DNA of 64,000 bases from Niveispirillum sp048066115 (GCF_048066115.1 NZ_JBLTYX010000003.1:310001-374000); one strand, 5' to 3'; counted from the first letter of the stretch, positions 26,046 to 36,982 are shown. Notes: generated by a model not told the origin, from the letters alone. Program-made: numbers and translations.

Positions 26046-26915
26046 TTACCGCCGTGCCAGCACGTCCAGGTGCCCGACCATCAGCCGCGCCCCCTGTTCG
26101 CTGGCCAGTGTGCTGCGGCGTTCGGCCCAGGCGTGGATGCGGGCGGCGCTGCCGGGGTCCTGCTCGCCCGCCGCCTTCTCGTATCCGGCGATCATGGCCA
26201 GATGCGCGGCGATCTGCTTGGGCCCGATCTTCCAATCGGCCTGGGCGGTTTCCACCTTGTATCCGGCCCCTGTCAATGCTGTGACCAGTGCCGCGGGTGC
26301 CGCCGGCCCCAGGGCCGCACCGCCCAGGCCCTTGGCCCGGCCCATATGGGTGTGGAACAGGTCCAGGACGAACCCGTCATCCTCATCCGGGATGGAGAAT
26401 TCCACCCGCCCGTCCACGGTCAATGTGGCCAGCAGCGGCGGGAAGCCACAGCCGGCCAGCTCCTTGACGAACCGGTCCAGCCAGGGCTGCGACACCAGGT
26501 CGAACAGGGCCTTGGCGGTGACGCCGTCATACTGGTTCAGGCCCAGCTCCACCGGGTCCTGGGCCAGATCGAAGCTGCGCATCTCCACCCGCACGGCCAT
26601 GTCGTCGCAGGTAATCATGTAGGCGCGGCGCTGTTCCTTGTGTTCCCAGCCATTGCGGTCGGCCCAGCGGCCGATCTCCCCCGGCGCCTTGGCCAGCAGC
26701 TTGCGGTCCTTCTCGATCAGGGTCCAGTCCTGCTCGCCACGCCCCAGCTTCATGGCCAGCTGGCGGACATTGCTGCCGGTACCGGCCCCCAGGTCGATGA
26801 TCATCGGATGCTGCGGCAGGACACGGCCGAAGGCCCAGGCCAGCCCCACGGCGCGCGCTGCCTCGTCCAGCGGTTCGCGCAGGCGCAGCCATTCGGGTTC
26901 GAAGTCAAGATTCAT
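26046..26915 (-). CDS. Class I SAM-dependent methyltransferase in pterin-like operon
   Basis: A 289-aa Rossmann-fold methyltransferase. Motif I is IIDLGAGTGSNVRQLA (about 39-54), followed by TLIEKDRKLL. LFHTHMGRAKGLGGAALGP and a helical C-terminus ending LDVLARR complete it. The start overlaps the glycosyltransferase stop by 4 nt, so it is the last gene of a four-gene operon. The substrate is unknown; by context it may be a pterin- or sugar-containing small molecule (inference). Confidence 0.82.
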   Translation of the reverse strand: MNLDFEPEWLRLREPLDEAARAVGLAWAFGRVLPQHPMIIDLGAGTGSNVRQLAMKLGRGEQDWTLIEKDRKLLAKAPGEIGRWADRNGWEHKEQRRAYMITCDDMAVRVEMRSFDLAQDPVELGLNQYDGVTAKALFDLVSQPWLDRFVKELAGCGFPPLLATLTVDGRVEFSIPDEDDGFVLDLFHTHMGRAKGLGGAALGPAAPAALVTALTGAGYKVETAQADWKIGPKQIAAHLAMIAGYEKAAGEQDPGSAARIHAWAERRSTLASEQGARLMVGHLDVLARR

Positions 26916-27994
26916 GCCGTCGTCCGATCATCTTCCCTGGAAACCAGCATGCCGGAGAGTGCCGAGCGTATCAACGCCACAGACTGTTGCCAGGACGGTA
27001 ACGCCGCACCCTGTCGCCGGGCCGCCACGCGGGCCGCCGACAGGGCAGCGGGATCGGACAGCAGCCTTTCGAAGGCGGCCGCCAGTGCCGCTACATCACC
27101 CGGTGGCACCACGGCCCCGGCCTCCGCCGACACCACTTCGGCCAGGCCACCGGCGTCGGTGACGACACAGGGCAGACCGCGTTTCAGCGCGTCGGCCGCC
27201 ACCATGCCATAGCCTTCATGGAAGCTGGGCAGGGTGAACAGGTCGGCCGCCTGCCATTCGGCCTCCAGCGCCGTCCCCGACAATTCCCCCACCATGCGCA
27301 CCCGATCACCCAGCCCATGGCTGGCGACGGCTTGCGTGATGGCGGCCGCCTGTCCGGGATGGCGGGCATCGCTGCCCACCAGGACCAGCCGCCAGGGCAG
27401 GTGCTTGACTTTCGCCAGGGCTTCGACCAGCACCAGATGCCCCTTGCGCGGGGTCAGGGTGGCGACGCACAGGATGGTGGGGATGGCGTCACCGCTGCCT
27501 TTGGCTGGTTCGGCCGGATCGGTGCCGGGATTGGCGATGGTGATGCGCTCCGCCGGCACCGACAGGTCGATGACACCCTGTTGCGTGGTGCGCGAGGGCA
27601 CGATGACGTGGCGCATATGGGACAGGGCGTCGCGTTCGATGCGGAACAGCGTGTCGGCCTGTTCCGGCGTCAACCCGTTTTCCAGATGCAGCGGATGATG
27701 CACCAATGCTGCAAAGCGCAGGCGGTAGCGGTCGACCCAGACGGCATGCGCCGACACGGGCAGGGCCAGACCGTCGATCAGCACAAGATCGCCGTCAGGG
27801 ATGGCGGCCATGATGGCGTCGGCGGCGGTGCGCGACGCCTCGTCCACGAAGGGATGCGGCCCCGGCAGTTCATGCAGTGCGACCGGCACGCCCAGGTCGC
27901 GCAGGCCTGCCAGCAATTGGCGCAGATAGAAATAGCCGCCGGTCAGCTGGTTGATGTCGCCGGGGCAGATGATGTGCAGCGTCCGGCCCCTCAT
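26912..27994 (-). CDS. GT4-family glycosyltransferase
   Basis: A 360-aa GT-B retaining glycosyltransferase. The donor-binding half includes VATLTPRKGHLVLVEAL and the site PSFHEGYGMVAADALKRG, where the usual E-x7-E motif reads E-x7-D. The N-terminal half has an unusual GDINQLTGGYFYLRQLL acceptor segment. It overlaps the PTPS-like gene upstream and the methyltransferase downstream by 4 nt each. Glycosylation of a pterin has precedent in cyanobacteria and green sulfur bacteria; here it is inferred from context. Confidence 0.85.
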   Translation of the reverse strand: MRGRTLHIICPGDINQLTGGYFYLRQLLAGLRDLGVPVALHELPGPHPFVDEASRTAADAIMAAIPDGDLVLIDGLALPVSAHAVWVDRYRLRFAALVHHPLHLENGLTPEQADTLFRIERDALSHMRHVIVPSRTTQQGVIDLSVPAERITIANPGTDPAEPAKGSGDAIPTILCVATLTPRKGHLVLVEALAKVKHLPWRLVLVGSDARHPGQAAAITQAVASHGLGDRVRMVGELSGTALEAEWQAADLFTLPSFHEGYGMVAADALKRGLPCVVTDAGGLAEVVSAEAGAVVPPGDVAALAAAFERLLSDPAALSAARVAARRQGAALPSWQQSVALIRSALSGMLVSREDDRTTA

Positions 27995-28404
27995 TTGGCC
28001 CCCTCGTTCAGCGGCGCGTCATAGGCGCCCCAGGCGACATGGCTTTCCGACAGGGTGATGCGCAGGCTGTCCAGCGCCGGCCCGTCCGCCCCGAGCGCGC
28101 CTGCCCGGATGCCGGCCGCCAGCTTGCGATGGATATCGCCGGCCAGGAATTCGGTGGTGGTGTTGCGGCCCTTGAATTCCGGCAGCTCGTCCAAATTCTG
28201 GTAATTCAGCGGCGCCAGCACATCCTTCAGCAGCACCGACGCCGCCCCGATATCGACCACCAGCCCTTCCGGCGACAGCTGCCGGCGGCGGAATTCAGCA
28301 TCCACGACGAAGGTGGCGCCGTGCAACCCCTGGGCGGGCCCGAAGATGGCACCCACGAAACTATGCGCGATCATGATGTGCTCGCGCACCGACAGCAGAT
28401 ACAT
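27991..28404 (-). CDS. 6-pyruvoyl-tetrahydropterin synthase-fold protein, atypical
   Basis: A 137-aa PTPS/QueD-fold protein starting MYLLSVREHIMIAHSF. The fold is supported by LHGATFVVDAEF, LVVDIGAASVLLKDVLAPLN and NTTTEFLAGDI. By eye several functional positions differ from PTPS and QueD: HGH is HGA (third zinc ligand lost), the catalytic LDH is LNY, and no cysteine is present anywhere in the protein. It probably carries a changed reaction or a binding role. It lies 10 nt after the dehydrogenase. Confidence 0.82.
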   Translation of the reverse strand: MYLLSVREHIMIAHSFVGAIFGPAQGLHGATFVVDAEFRRRQLSPEGLVVDIGAASVLLKDVLAPLNYQNLDELPEFKGRNTTTEFLAGDIHRKLAAGIRAGALGADGPALDSLRITLSESHVAWGAYDAPLNEGAK

Positions 28405-28414
28405 GGCAGTCCTT

Positions 28415-29407
28415 TCAGGGAACGGAGCGCTGGTAGCGGACGACGGGACAACCGAAGGGCAGGGTGGAAAGTTCCGCCATGGCCCTGGGTAGATCGACGA
28501 AATCGATGCGCGGGCCCAGCAGCATATCCAGAACCGGGTCGGCCAGCAGCGACAGGGCCTTGTCCAGGCGCCGCGACAGGGTCCAGCGCGGGCGGAAGGC
28601 GGGTGACACCTTGCCCACCTGCGATGAGATGATACGCAGCCGGCCGGGATGGAACGTGCCGCCCAGCGACAGGGTGATGGGCCGGTCGCCATACCAGGAC
28701 GCCTCCACCACCGTCGCCTCTTGCCCCGCCAGACGCAGGGCGGTGTTCAGGCCCTCACCGGTGGCGCTGGCATGGACGACCAGGTCACAATCGCCGGTCT
28801 CCACCTGGTCCGGCGTCACGAAGCGGGCACCGAAGGTGCTGGCCATCTCGGCGCGGGCGGGATCGATATCGACCAGGGTGACCTCCGCCCCCGGCATGCG
28901 AGCGGCGAGATATGCTGCCAGCCCGCCGACAATGCCGCCGCCGACCACGGCGATACGCTGACCGGGAGCCGCCCCGCCATCCCACAGGATGTTCAGCGCG
29001 GTCTCCATATTGGCGGCCAGCACAGCGCGTTCGGTGGGCACATTGTCGGGTACGGGGCGACAGCCCTCCACCGACACCACGGCCACATCCTGGTGCGGGT
29101 GCAGGGAGAAGACGCGGCGGCCGGCCAGATTGGCGGGGCCGTATTCGGCGATGCCGACCAGGGCATAGCCGTACTTCACGGGTCCGGGGAAATCCCCGTC
29201 CTGGAAGGGGCAACGCATGATGGGCTGCAGCTCCGCCGGCACCCCGCCGCGGAACACCAGCGACTCGGTGCCCCGGCTGATGCCGCTGGCCAGGGTCCGG
29301 ATCAGCACATCGCCCGCCAGCGGTTCCGGCAGTTCCTGCTGGCATAAGGCCCCCTTGCCGGGGGCGAGCGTCCAGAAGGCGGTGGCACGGTCGGGCAAAG
29401 GCGGCAT
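28415..29407 (-). CDS. MDR-family dehydrogenase, probably without catalytic zinc
   Basis: A 330-aa medium-chain dehydrogenase/reductase. The GroES-like half reads SGISRGTESLVFRGGVP where zinc alcohol dehydrogenases have a Cys ligand, and the four-cysteine structural zinc lobe is missing. The cofactor fold has VVGGGIVGGLAAYLA and LVDIDPARAEMA. BchC-like and related MDRs share the SRGTE motif. It is the first gene of the operon and preceded by GGAGG. Confidence 0.82.
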   Translation of the reverse strand: MPPLPDRATAFWTLAPGKGALCQQELPEPLAGDVLIRTLASGISRGTESLVFRGGVPAELQPIMRCPFQDGDFPGPVKYGYALVGIAEYGPANLAGRRVFSLHPHQDVAVVSVEGCRPVPDNVPTERAVLAANMETALNILWDGGAAPGQRIAVVGGGIVGGLAAYLAARMPGAEVTLVDIDPARAEMASTFGARFVTPDQVETGDCDLVVHASATGEGLNTALRLAGQEATVVEASWYGDRPITLSLGGTFHPGRLRIISSQVGKVSPAFRPRWTLSRRLDKALSLLADPVLDMLLGPRIDFVDLPRAMAELSTLPFGCPVVRYQRSVP

Positions 29408-29577
29408 GCGCGGGCGACCTCCATGAAAGGGGAGTTAGGATAAGGGAGAAGCGATGACGGAATAAAGCGCGCTCAAGGTCGGATGGCAGCCATGACGAGT
29501 GACCGCGCTGTCATTGCCTGCGGTTCCAGCCATATCATCCCTTCCCACCCCCGCGCCTCCCCAAATCCCGGACCATC

Positions 29578-31404
<1,827 letters not shown>

Positions 31405-31408
31405 GGGG

Positions 31409-32530
31409 TCAAACCTTCGCCGCCTCGATCTCTGCCGCCTTGGCCTCGACCAGCTTCACCAGATGGTCGACGATGCCCTCATCCTTCAGCCGGTGGGCCG
31501 GCAGGCCGCCCAGATAGACCTGATGCGTGCCCTTGCCGCCGCCGGTGAAGCCGATATCGGTCATGGTGGCCTCGCCCGGGCCATTGACGATGCAGCCGAT
31601 GACGCTGACCGTCAGTGGCGTGGTGATATGGGCCAGCCGTTCCTCCAGCACCTCCACCGTCTTGATCACGTCGAACTGCTGGCGGGCACAGGACGGACAG
31701 GAGATGACGGTGACGCCCCGGCGGCGCAGGCCCAGGCTTTTCAGCATCTCGTACCCGACCTTCACCTCTTCCACCGGATCGGCGGAAAGGGAGACGCGGA
31801 TCGTGTCGCCGATGCCCGACCAGAGCAGCATGCCCAGGCCGATGGAGGATTTCACCGTGCCGGCGCGCAATCCACCGGCCTCGGTGATGCCGATATGCAG
31901 GGGATAATCGCAGGCTTCCGCCAGCCCTTGATATGCTGCGACGGCCATGAACACGTCGGACGCCTTGACCGAGATCTTGAAGTCCCGGAAGTCGTGGTCT
32001 TCCAGAATCTTGGCGTGGGTAAGGGCGCTTTCCACCAGCGCATCGGGGCAGGGCTCGCCATAGCGTTCCAGCAACTCGCGTTCCAGGCTGCCGGCATTGA
32101 CGCCGATGCGCATGGAGCACCCGTAATCCCGTGCCGCCTGCACCACCTCGCGCACGCGTTCCGCCGACCCGATATTGCCGGGATTGATGCGCAGGCAGGC
32201 CACGCCGGCCTTCGCCGCCTCGATGGCGCGGCGGTAATGGAAATGGATGTCGGCGACGATGGGGATCTGTGCGGCCCGCACGATCTCCGGCATGGCGGCC
32301 GTGCTCTCCTCATCGGGGCAGGAGACGCGGACGATGTCGCACCCTGCCTCCTCGATCCGCCGGATCTGCTCGATCGTCGCCTTGGCATCGGCCGTGACCG
32401 TGTTGGTCATGGTCTGAACGGTGATCGGCGCGTCACCGCCCACCAGTACGGAACCCACCCGCACCTGGCGGGACTTGCGGCGCATGATCTGGCGCCAGGG
32501 GCGATGGGCGGCGGCGTCGTGGTTGCTCAT
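31409..32530 (-). CDS. ispG: 4-hydroxy-3-methylbut-2-enyl diphosphate synthase
   Basis: A 373-aa [4Fe-4S] enzyme of the MEP isoprenoid pathway that reduces MEcPP to HMBPP. It has the start VRVGSVLVGGDAPITVQTMT and RINPGNIG. The cluster cysteines lie in ISCPSCARQ and IGCIVNGPGEA. In many alphaproteobacteria ispG follows rodZ directly; here a higBA module lies between the two. Confidence 0.97.
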   Translation of the reverse strand: MSNHDAAAHRPWRQIMRRKSRQVRVGSVLVGGDAPITVQTMTNTVTADAKATIEQIRRIEEAGCDIVRVSCPDEESTAAMPEIVRAAQIPIVADIHFHYRRAIEAAKAGVACLRINPGNIGSAERVREVVQAARDYGCSMRIGVNAGSLERELLERYGEPCPDALVESALTHAKILEDHDFRDFKISVKASDVFMAVAAYQGLAEACDYPLHIGITEAGGLRAGTVKSSIGLGMLLWSGIGDTIRVSLSADPVEEVKVGYEMLKSLGLRRRGVTVISCPSCARQQFDVIKTVEVLEERLAHITTPLTVSVIGCIVNGPGEATMTDIGFTGGGKGTHQVYLGGLPAHRLKDEGIVDHLVKLVEAKAAEIEAAKV

Positions 32531-32557
32531 GATGCTGGAAGGTCGCTTCTCTGGGGG

Positions 32558-32929
32558 TCAGGCGGCGCGGGAAACCGGATAGGGACGCACCAGGATATCG
32601 GTCGGAATGTGCAGCCCGGCGGAAAGTCGCCGGATCATGGTCAAGGTCAGGGGGCGGCGGCGGTTCAGGATATCCATTACCCGTCCCCGGCCGATCATCG
32701 GCTCCAGATCGCCTGGGCCGAGGCCGCGCTGTTCCATCATGAACAGGATGGCGCTGACCGGGTCGCTGGGCGGGATCGGGTGGCTGGCCTCCTCATAGGC
32801 TTCCACCAGGGTCAGCAGCACTTCCAGCCGCGCCCCGTCCGGCGTATCGGGGGCGGTACCCCACAGACGGTCGATCTCGGCCAGTGCCGCCGAATGATCG
32901 TCGTCGGAGCGGATAGGACGGATTTCCAT
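32558..32929 (-). CDS. higA: HigA-type antitoxin
   Basis: A 123-aa protein with the HigA family beginning (MEIRPIRSDDDHSAALAEID), AYEEASHPIPPSDPVSAILF and a C-terminal XRE helix-turn-helix (about 68-110; DLEPMIGRGRVMDILNRRRPL). It is second in the module, 3 nt after higB, the usual HigBA order. It should neutralise HigB and repress the promoter; the module has no promoter gap before it, so it may rely on the rodZ transcript. Confidence 0.9.
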   Translation of the reverse strand: MEIRPIRSDDDHSAALAEIDRLWGTAPDTPDGARLEVLLTLVEAYEEASHPIPPSDPVSAILFMMEQRGLGPGDLEPMIGRGRVMDILNRRRPLTLTMIRRLSAGLHIPTDILVRPYPVSRAA

Positions 32930-32932
32930 GCC

Positions 32933-33229
32933 TCAGACCTCCCTGACGTCGATGCGATCATAGTCGGCGTGTGTGCCGACCCACTTCACATAGAGTGTCC
33001 GGTAGCGATAGTCGATGCTCGCCACCAGACGATATTTGTTACCCGCTATGTTGAAGACGATGCGGTCGCCCACGAAGGAGGCGGACCGGAACTGCGCCTT
33101 TACGGAGGCAGTATCCGCCCAATCGGCCCGCCGGACAATGTTGTACCAGTCGGTCAGCGGCGCCTCGCTATCGCCCCGTCCCGGCTTTTCCCAATGCTCC
33201 CGCAGGCTTCGGCGCGAGATGATCCGCAT
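32933..33229 (-). CDS. higB: HigB-type mRNA interferase toxin
   Basis: A 98-aa RelE-superfamily toxin: MRIISRRSLREHWEKPGRGD at the start, WYNIVRRADWAD, and the core VFNIAGNKYRLVASIDYRYR followed by LYVKWVGTHADYDRI. This fits ribosome-dependent HigB toxins. Its ATG overlaps the rodZ stop by 1 nt (TAATG), so its translation is probably coupled to rodZ. Confidence 0.92.
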   Translation of the reverse strand: MRIISRRSLREHWEKPGRGDSEAPLTDWYNIVRRADWADTASVKAQFRSASFVGDRIVFNIAGNKYRLVASIDYRYRTLYVKWVGTHADYDRIDVREV

Positions 33230-34425
33230 TACCGTGCGGCCAGCGCCTCGGGCGCCAGCGGCACGCTGCGCATAACCTGGGACTTCGCCCCCAGCGGGGC
33301 AAGGTCGCGGCCGTCAAGGCTGACCACCAGACCGCCGGCATTGCCGGTGTTCAGCACCATGCCGGGCACGTCGGGTGCCTTGAACAGGTCGCCGCGGCGC
33401 AGGACGCGCGAGGCCCAGAGCGTGCCCTTGGCGTCGCGCACCTCGATCCAGCTATCTTCAACGGCGCGGATGGTGACGCGCACCTTGCCGTCGGCCTGAC
33501 CGAAGACGCGGCCCGTGGGCACCACATTCTCCACCGGGGCCGGTGCGGCATTGGCGGCAGGACCGGCGGGGGCGGCCGGCGCCTCGCCGGCGGCCACCGG
33601 CTCCACGTCGGGCGTCACCGGCTCGGCGGCCGGGGCGGGGGCGGGGGCCTGACCAAGGTCGGGAAGCTGGGGAACCTCGCTATCCTCCTCCGTCGCCGGG
33701 CCCTGGGCCACGGGCGTGGTGTCGGTGGCGGGCAGGGGGGCGTCCGTTCCAGCCGGGGCAGGGGGGGAAGGCAAAGTGGCGGTGGTGGTCGACCCTACCT
33801 CCGGCGCCGAGGGGGACGACCCCTCCACCAGCGCTTCCACCTGGCCGGGATTGAGCACCTGGGTCTGAACGGGCGGCGGTTCCGGGATGGTGCCATCGCC
33901 ATAGATCAGCTTGGACAGCCGTTCCGGCAATGCGGGCACCAGATCGCCCACCGATCGGTCGGATGCCGACAGCACGTACCAGCCGCCATAGACGCCGACG
34001 GCCAGCAAGGCCGCGATCAGCAGCACGGCACCGCCGGGCACCCGGCTTTCATTCACCGGTTCGGGGAAATACAGTTCCGGTGCCGGCTCATGCCCCGCCG
34101 CATCCTGCTTGAACCGCAGCAGTACGGCACCGGGGTCCAGCCCCACAATCTGGGCGTAGGAACGCAGGAAGCCGGTGGAATAGGCATGGCCCGGCAGGTC
34201 GGCCCAGCGCCCCTCCTCGATCGCTTCCAGGAAGTTCAGGCGGATGCGCAGGCTGGCGGCCAGATCGGGCAGGGCATAGCCCAACGCCTCGCGCCGCGCC
34301 TTCAGCGCCTCGCCCACATGGCGCGGGCCGGCCGGCACCGGGGTGCCCTCCGTTTCCGGAACCGTGGTGCCTCCGCCGTTCCGCAGGTCGCGCATGTCGT
34401 GCTGTCGTCCGTACTGGTCGCCCAT
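33229..34425 (-). CDS. rodZ: RodZ-like cytoskeleton protein
   Basis: A 398-aa single-pass membrane protein. The N-terminal cytoplasmic HTH (about 35-105; VGEALKARREALGYALPDLA) is followed by one transmembrane helix (GAVLLIAALLAVGVYGGWYV), a long proline/alanine-rich periplasmic linker, and a C-terminal DUF4115 domain (about 305-390; DSWIEVRDAKGTLWASRVLR). RodZ links MreB filaments to wall synthesis. The ATG at 34425 was chosen over 34428; either is possible. It lies 87 nt after ptsP. Confidence 0.9.
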   Translation of the reverse strand: MGDQYGRQHDMRDLRNGGGTTVPETEGTPVPAGPRHVGEALKARREALGYALPDLAASLRIRLNFLEAIEEGRWADLPGHAYSTGFLRSYAQIVGLDPGAVLLRFKQDAAGHEPAPELYFPEPVNESRVPGGAVLLIAALLAVGVYGGWYVLSASDRSVGDLVPALPERLSKLIYGDGTIPEPPPVQTQVLNPGQVEALVEGSSPSAPEVGSTTTATLPSPPAPAGTDAPLPATDTTPVAQGPATEEDSEVPQLPDLGQAPAPAPAAEPVTPDVEPVAAGEAPAAPAGPAANAAPAPVENVVPTGRVFGQADGKVRVTIRAVEDSWIEVRDAKGTLWASRVLRRGDLFKAPDVPGMVLNTGNAGGLVVSLDGRDLAPLGAKSQVMRSVPLAPEALAAR

Positions 34426-34512
34426 CATTCCCCGCCGGCCTGGCCTTCGCCGCAAGCCCTTGTCTTAGCAACCGCCCGCCGGAGGCGCAACCCGCCCGGC
34501 CAGGGAAAGGGG

Positions 34513-36846
34513 TTACCCCAGAAGCACGCCATGATCGGCCGCATAGGCGCGCAGGTGCGGGCGCAGGCTGCGGACCGGCAGGTGATAGAGCCGGTCCATA
34601 TAGGCCGCGACTTCCGCCACATGTACGGTGCGCAGCATGCCCTTCACCTCGAAAAAGGCGGGGGCGGACATGGACAGATGGCGCATGCCGACGCCCAGCA
34701 AGGCCATGGCCTCCAGCGGCTTGCTGGCCATCTCCCCGCACAGCGACAGGGTGACGCCGGCCGCGTCGCACTTCTCTACCAGCATCTTCAGCACGCGCAG
34801 CAGCGCCGGCGACAGCAGGTCGTAGCGGTTGTTCAGCATGGGATTGCCGCGATCGCTGGCGAACAGGTACTGCAACATGTCGTTCGATCCGACCGACATG
34901 AAATCGACCAGCGGCAGCAGCGCGTCCAACTGGAACAGCAGAGCCGGCACCTCCATCATCACGCCGACCTTCAGGTCGCGCGGGCCCGGTTGGCCTGCAT
35001 TCTTCAGGCGCTTGACCTCCAAATCCAGGATGCGGCGAGCCTGCACGAATTCCGCCACGGTGGCCACCATGGGGAACATGATGCGCAGGTCGCGGCCGGC
35101 ACCCGCCAGCAGCATGGCGCGCAGCTGTTTGCGCAGCATGGCCGGACGGTCCAGCCCGATGCGGATGGCGCGCCAGCCCAGTGCCGGGTTCTCTTCCCCC
35201 AGTTCCGGGAAATAGGGCAGGGCCTTGTCCCCGCCGACATCCAGGGTGCGGAAATTCACCGGCAGGTCGCCGGCTTCCGCCAGGACTTTGGTGTAATTGT
35301 CCAGCTGGGTCGCCACATCGGGATAGGAGGGGCGGACCATGAAGGGGATTTCGGTGCGGTACAGCCCGACCCCGTCCGCCCCGGTGCTGACCAGATGCGG
35401 CAGGTCGATCAGCAATCCACAATTCAGCATCAGCTTCACATCCTGCCCGTCACGGGTGACGGCGGGCAGGTCGCGCAGCTTGGCATATTCGGCCTGCCGG
35501 CGCTGGCGGGCGGCCAGGCTGGCCACGAAGACGGCCTGGATATCGTCGGCAGGGCGCACGAAGACCTGGCCGTTATCGCCATCGACGATCAGGAAATCCA
35601 GCGGCTCCACGCGGCGCAATATGTCGGCCGCCTGGCCCACGACGGGGATGTCCAGCGCACGCGCCACGATGGCGACATGGGAATAGGCCGACCCTTCCTC
35701 CAGCACCAGCCCGCGCAGGCGGCGGCGGTCGTAATCCAGCAGTTCGGCCGGACCCAGATTGCGAGCCACCAGCACGAATTCGTCGGGCAGGGTGCCGCCC
35801 GTGGCCACGACGGGCTTGCCGGCCAGATGCTGCAACAGGCGGTTGGTGATGTCGTTCAGGTCCAGCAACCGGTCGCGGATATAGGGATCGGCCACCTGCG
35901 CCATGCGGGTGGAATTGTCGTCCTGCACGCGCTGCACGGCGGCTTCCGCCGTCAGGCCGGACCGGATGGCCTCGCGGATGCGGTTCAGCCAGCCGCGGTC
36001 GGCGGCGACCATGCGATAGGTCTGCATGATCTCTGCATGTTCGCTGTCGGACTCGCCCACCGCGATCAGCATTTGGTCGATGGCCGAATGCATGCTGGTC
36101 ACGGCTTCCTTCAGCCGCGCCAGTTCGGTATCCGGATCATCGGCCACCATCTGCCGGATGGTCAGCTGTGGCCGGTGCAGGACGGCCACGCCCATGCCGA
36201 CGCCGCGGTTCAGGCTGGTGCCCTCCACGCGGGACGGCAGCAGCACCAGGTCGTTGACCATGGACAGCTCGCGGCTGTCCACCAACTCGCCCGCCACGAC
36301 CAGTTCCGCCACGATCATGGCGATGGTCTGCAGCGTCTCCACCTCCTGCTCGTCATAATCGCGGCGATCCTTGTGCTGGATGGCCAGCACGCCGCGCACG
36401 CGGCCGCCGCGCAGGATGGGCACGGCCAGGAAGCCGTTGAACGGGTCTTCGCCGGTTTCCGGGCGATAGGCGAAATTGGGATGGCTGGGCGCATTGGCCA
36501 GCGCGATGGGCCGGGAATGGGCGGCCACATCGCCGATCAGACCCTCGCCCACCCGCATGCGGGTCTTGTGCACGGCGTCGGGGTTCAGACCGATGGTGGC
36601 GAACAGTTCCAGCACCTCGCCCGCGCGCATGACATAGCAGGAGCAGACGTCCGCCGCCATTTCATGGGCGATGGTCATGACGATCTTGTCGAGACGGTCC
36701 TGGGCCGACCCGCTGCCGGCCATGACGTCGCGCAATCGGGCCAGCAGGCGCCTGGCGCCTGCTACCGGATCGGGGCTCCGCCCCACCTCCGGCACAATCG
36801 CCGGGGTGCCGCTCATCATCGTCATGGCCTGACCAGTTCCATCCAT
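34513..36846 (-). CDS. ptsP: Enzyme I-Ntr (PtsP), GAF domain plus PEP phosphotransferase
   Basis: A 777-aa PEP-protein phosphotransferase of the nitrogen PTS. The N-terminal GAF domain (about 45-195) is followed by the phosphohistidine domain with the active-site His in EGSAYSHVAIVARALDIP (about residue 380), and a PEP-binding barrel with VGLYRTEIPFMVRPSYP, DFMSVGSNDMLQYLFASDR and LCGEMASKP. GAF domains here bind glutamine in E. coli. It competes with ptsI (10178) for HPr-like partners, as two enzymes I are encoded. Confidence 0.95.
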   Translation of the reverse strand: MDGTGQAMTMMSGTPAIVPEVGRSPDPVAGARRLLARLRDVMAGSGSAQDRLDKIVMTIAHEMAADVCSCYVMRAGEVLELFATIGLNPDAVHKTRMRVGEGLIGDVAAHSRPIALANAPSHPNFAYRPETGEDPFNGFLAVPILRGGRVRGVLAIQHKDRRDYDEQEVETLQTIAMIVAELVVAGELVDSRELSMVNDLVLLPSRVEGTSLNRGVGMGVAVLHRPQLTIRQMVADDPDTELARLKEAVTSMHSAIDQMLIAVGESDSEHAEIMQTYRMVAADRGWLNRIREAIRSGLTAEAAVQRVQDDNSTRMAQVADPYIRDRLLDLNDITNRLLQHLAGKPVVATGGTLPDEFVLVARNLGPAELLDYDRRRLRGLVLEEGSAYSHVAIVARALDIPVVGQAADILRRVEPLDFLIVDGDNGQVFVRPADDIQAVFVASLAARQRRQAEYAKLRDLPAVTRDGQDVKLMLNCGLLIDLPHLVSTGADGVGLYRTEIPFMVRPSYPDVATQLDNYTKVLAEAGDLPVNFRTLDVGGDKALPYFPELGEENPALGWRAIRIGLDRPAMLRKQLRAMLLAGAGRDLRIMFPMVATVAEFVQARRILDLEVKRLKNAGQPGPRDLKVGVMMEVPALLFQLDALLPLVDFMSVGSNDMLQYLFASDRGNPMLNNRYDLLSPALLRVLKMLVEKCDAAGVTLSLCGEMASKPLEAMALLGVGMRHLSMSAPAFFEVKGMLRTVHVAEVAAYMDRLYHLPVRSLRPHLRAYAADHGVLLG

Positions 36847-36955
36847 GAAGCACCAGGCCCGACCCCCTGGATATGGGCGGCCGGATGGCTATCCCTACCA
36901 CATGAAGCGCCGGGTCACACGGGCCGAATGCCGGTCACGGGTGCATAAATGGGGT

Positions 36956-36982
36956 GGCGCGGAGGATTAACCACTCCGCGCC
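36956..36982 (-). terminator. Hairpin after metZ
   Basis: A perfect 9-bp stem GGCGCGGAG/CTCCGCGCC with a 9-nt loop just past the metZ stop. No T-tract follows, so termination is uncertain. Next to it, GGGC-GGTC-GCCC (36986-36997) resembles the third hairpin of the dispersed repeat. Confidence 0.4.

Noticed and set aside
25753..26622. Open frames overlapping the 25740 gene and the methyltransferase
   Set aside because: Arg/Pro-rich translations without motifs; the methyltransferase frame is clear.
34090..36948. 952-codon open frame antisense to ptsP and rodZ
   Set aside because: Shadow of two well-recognised genes; low-complexity Gln/His/Gly-rich translation.
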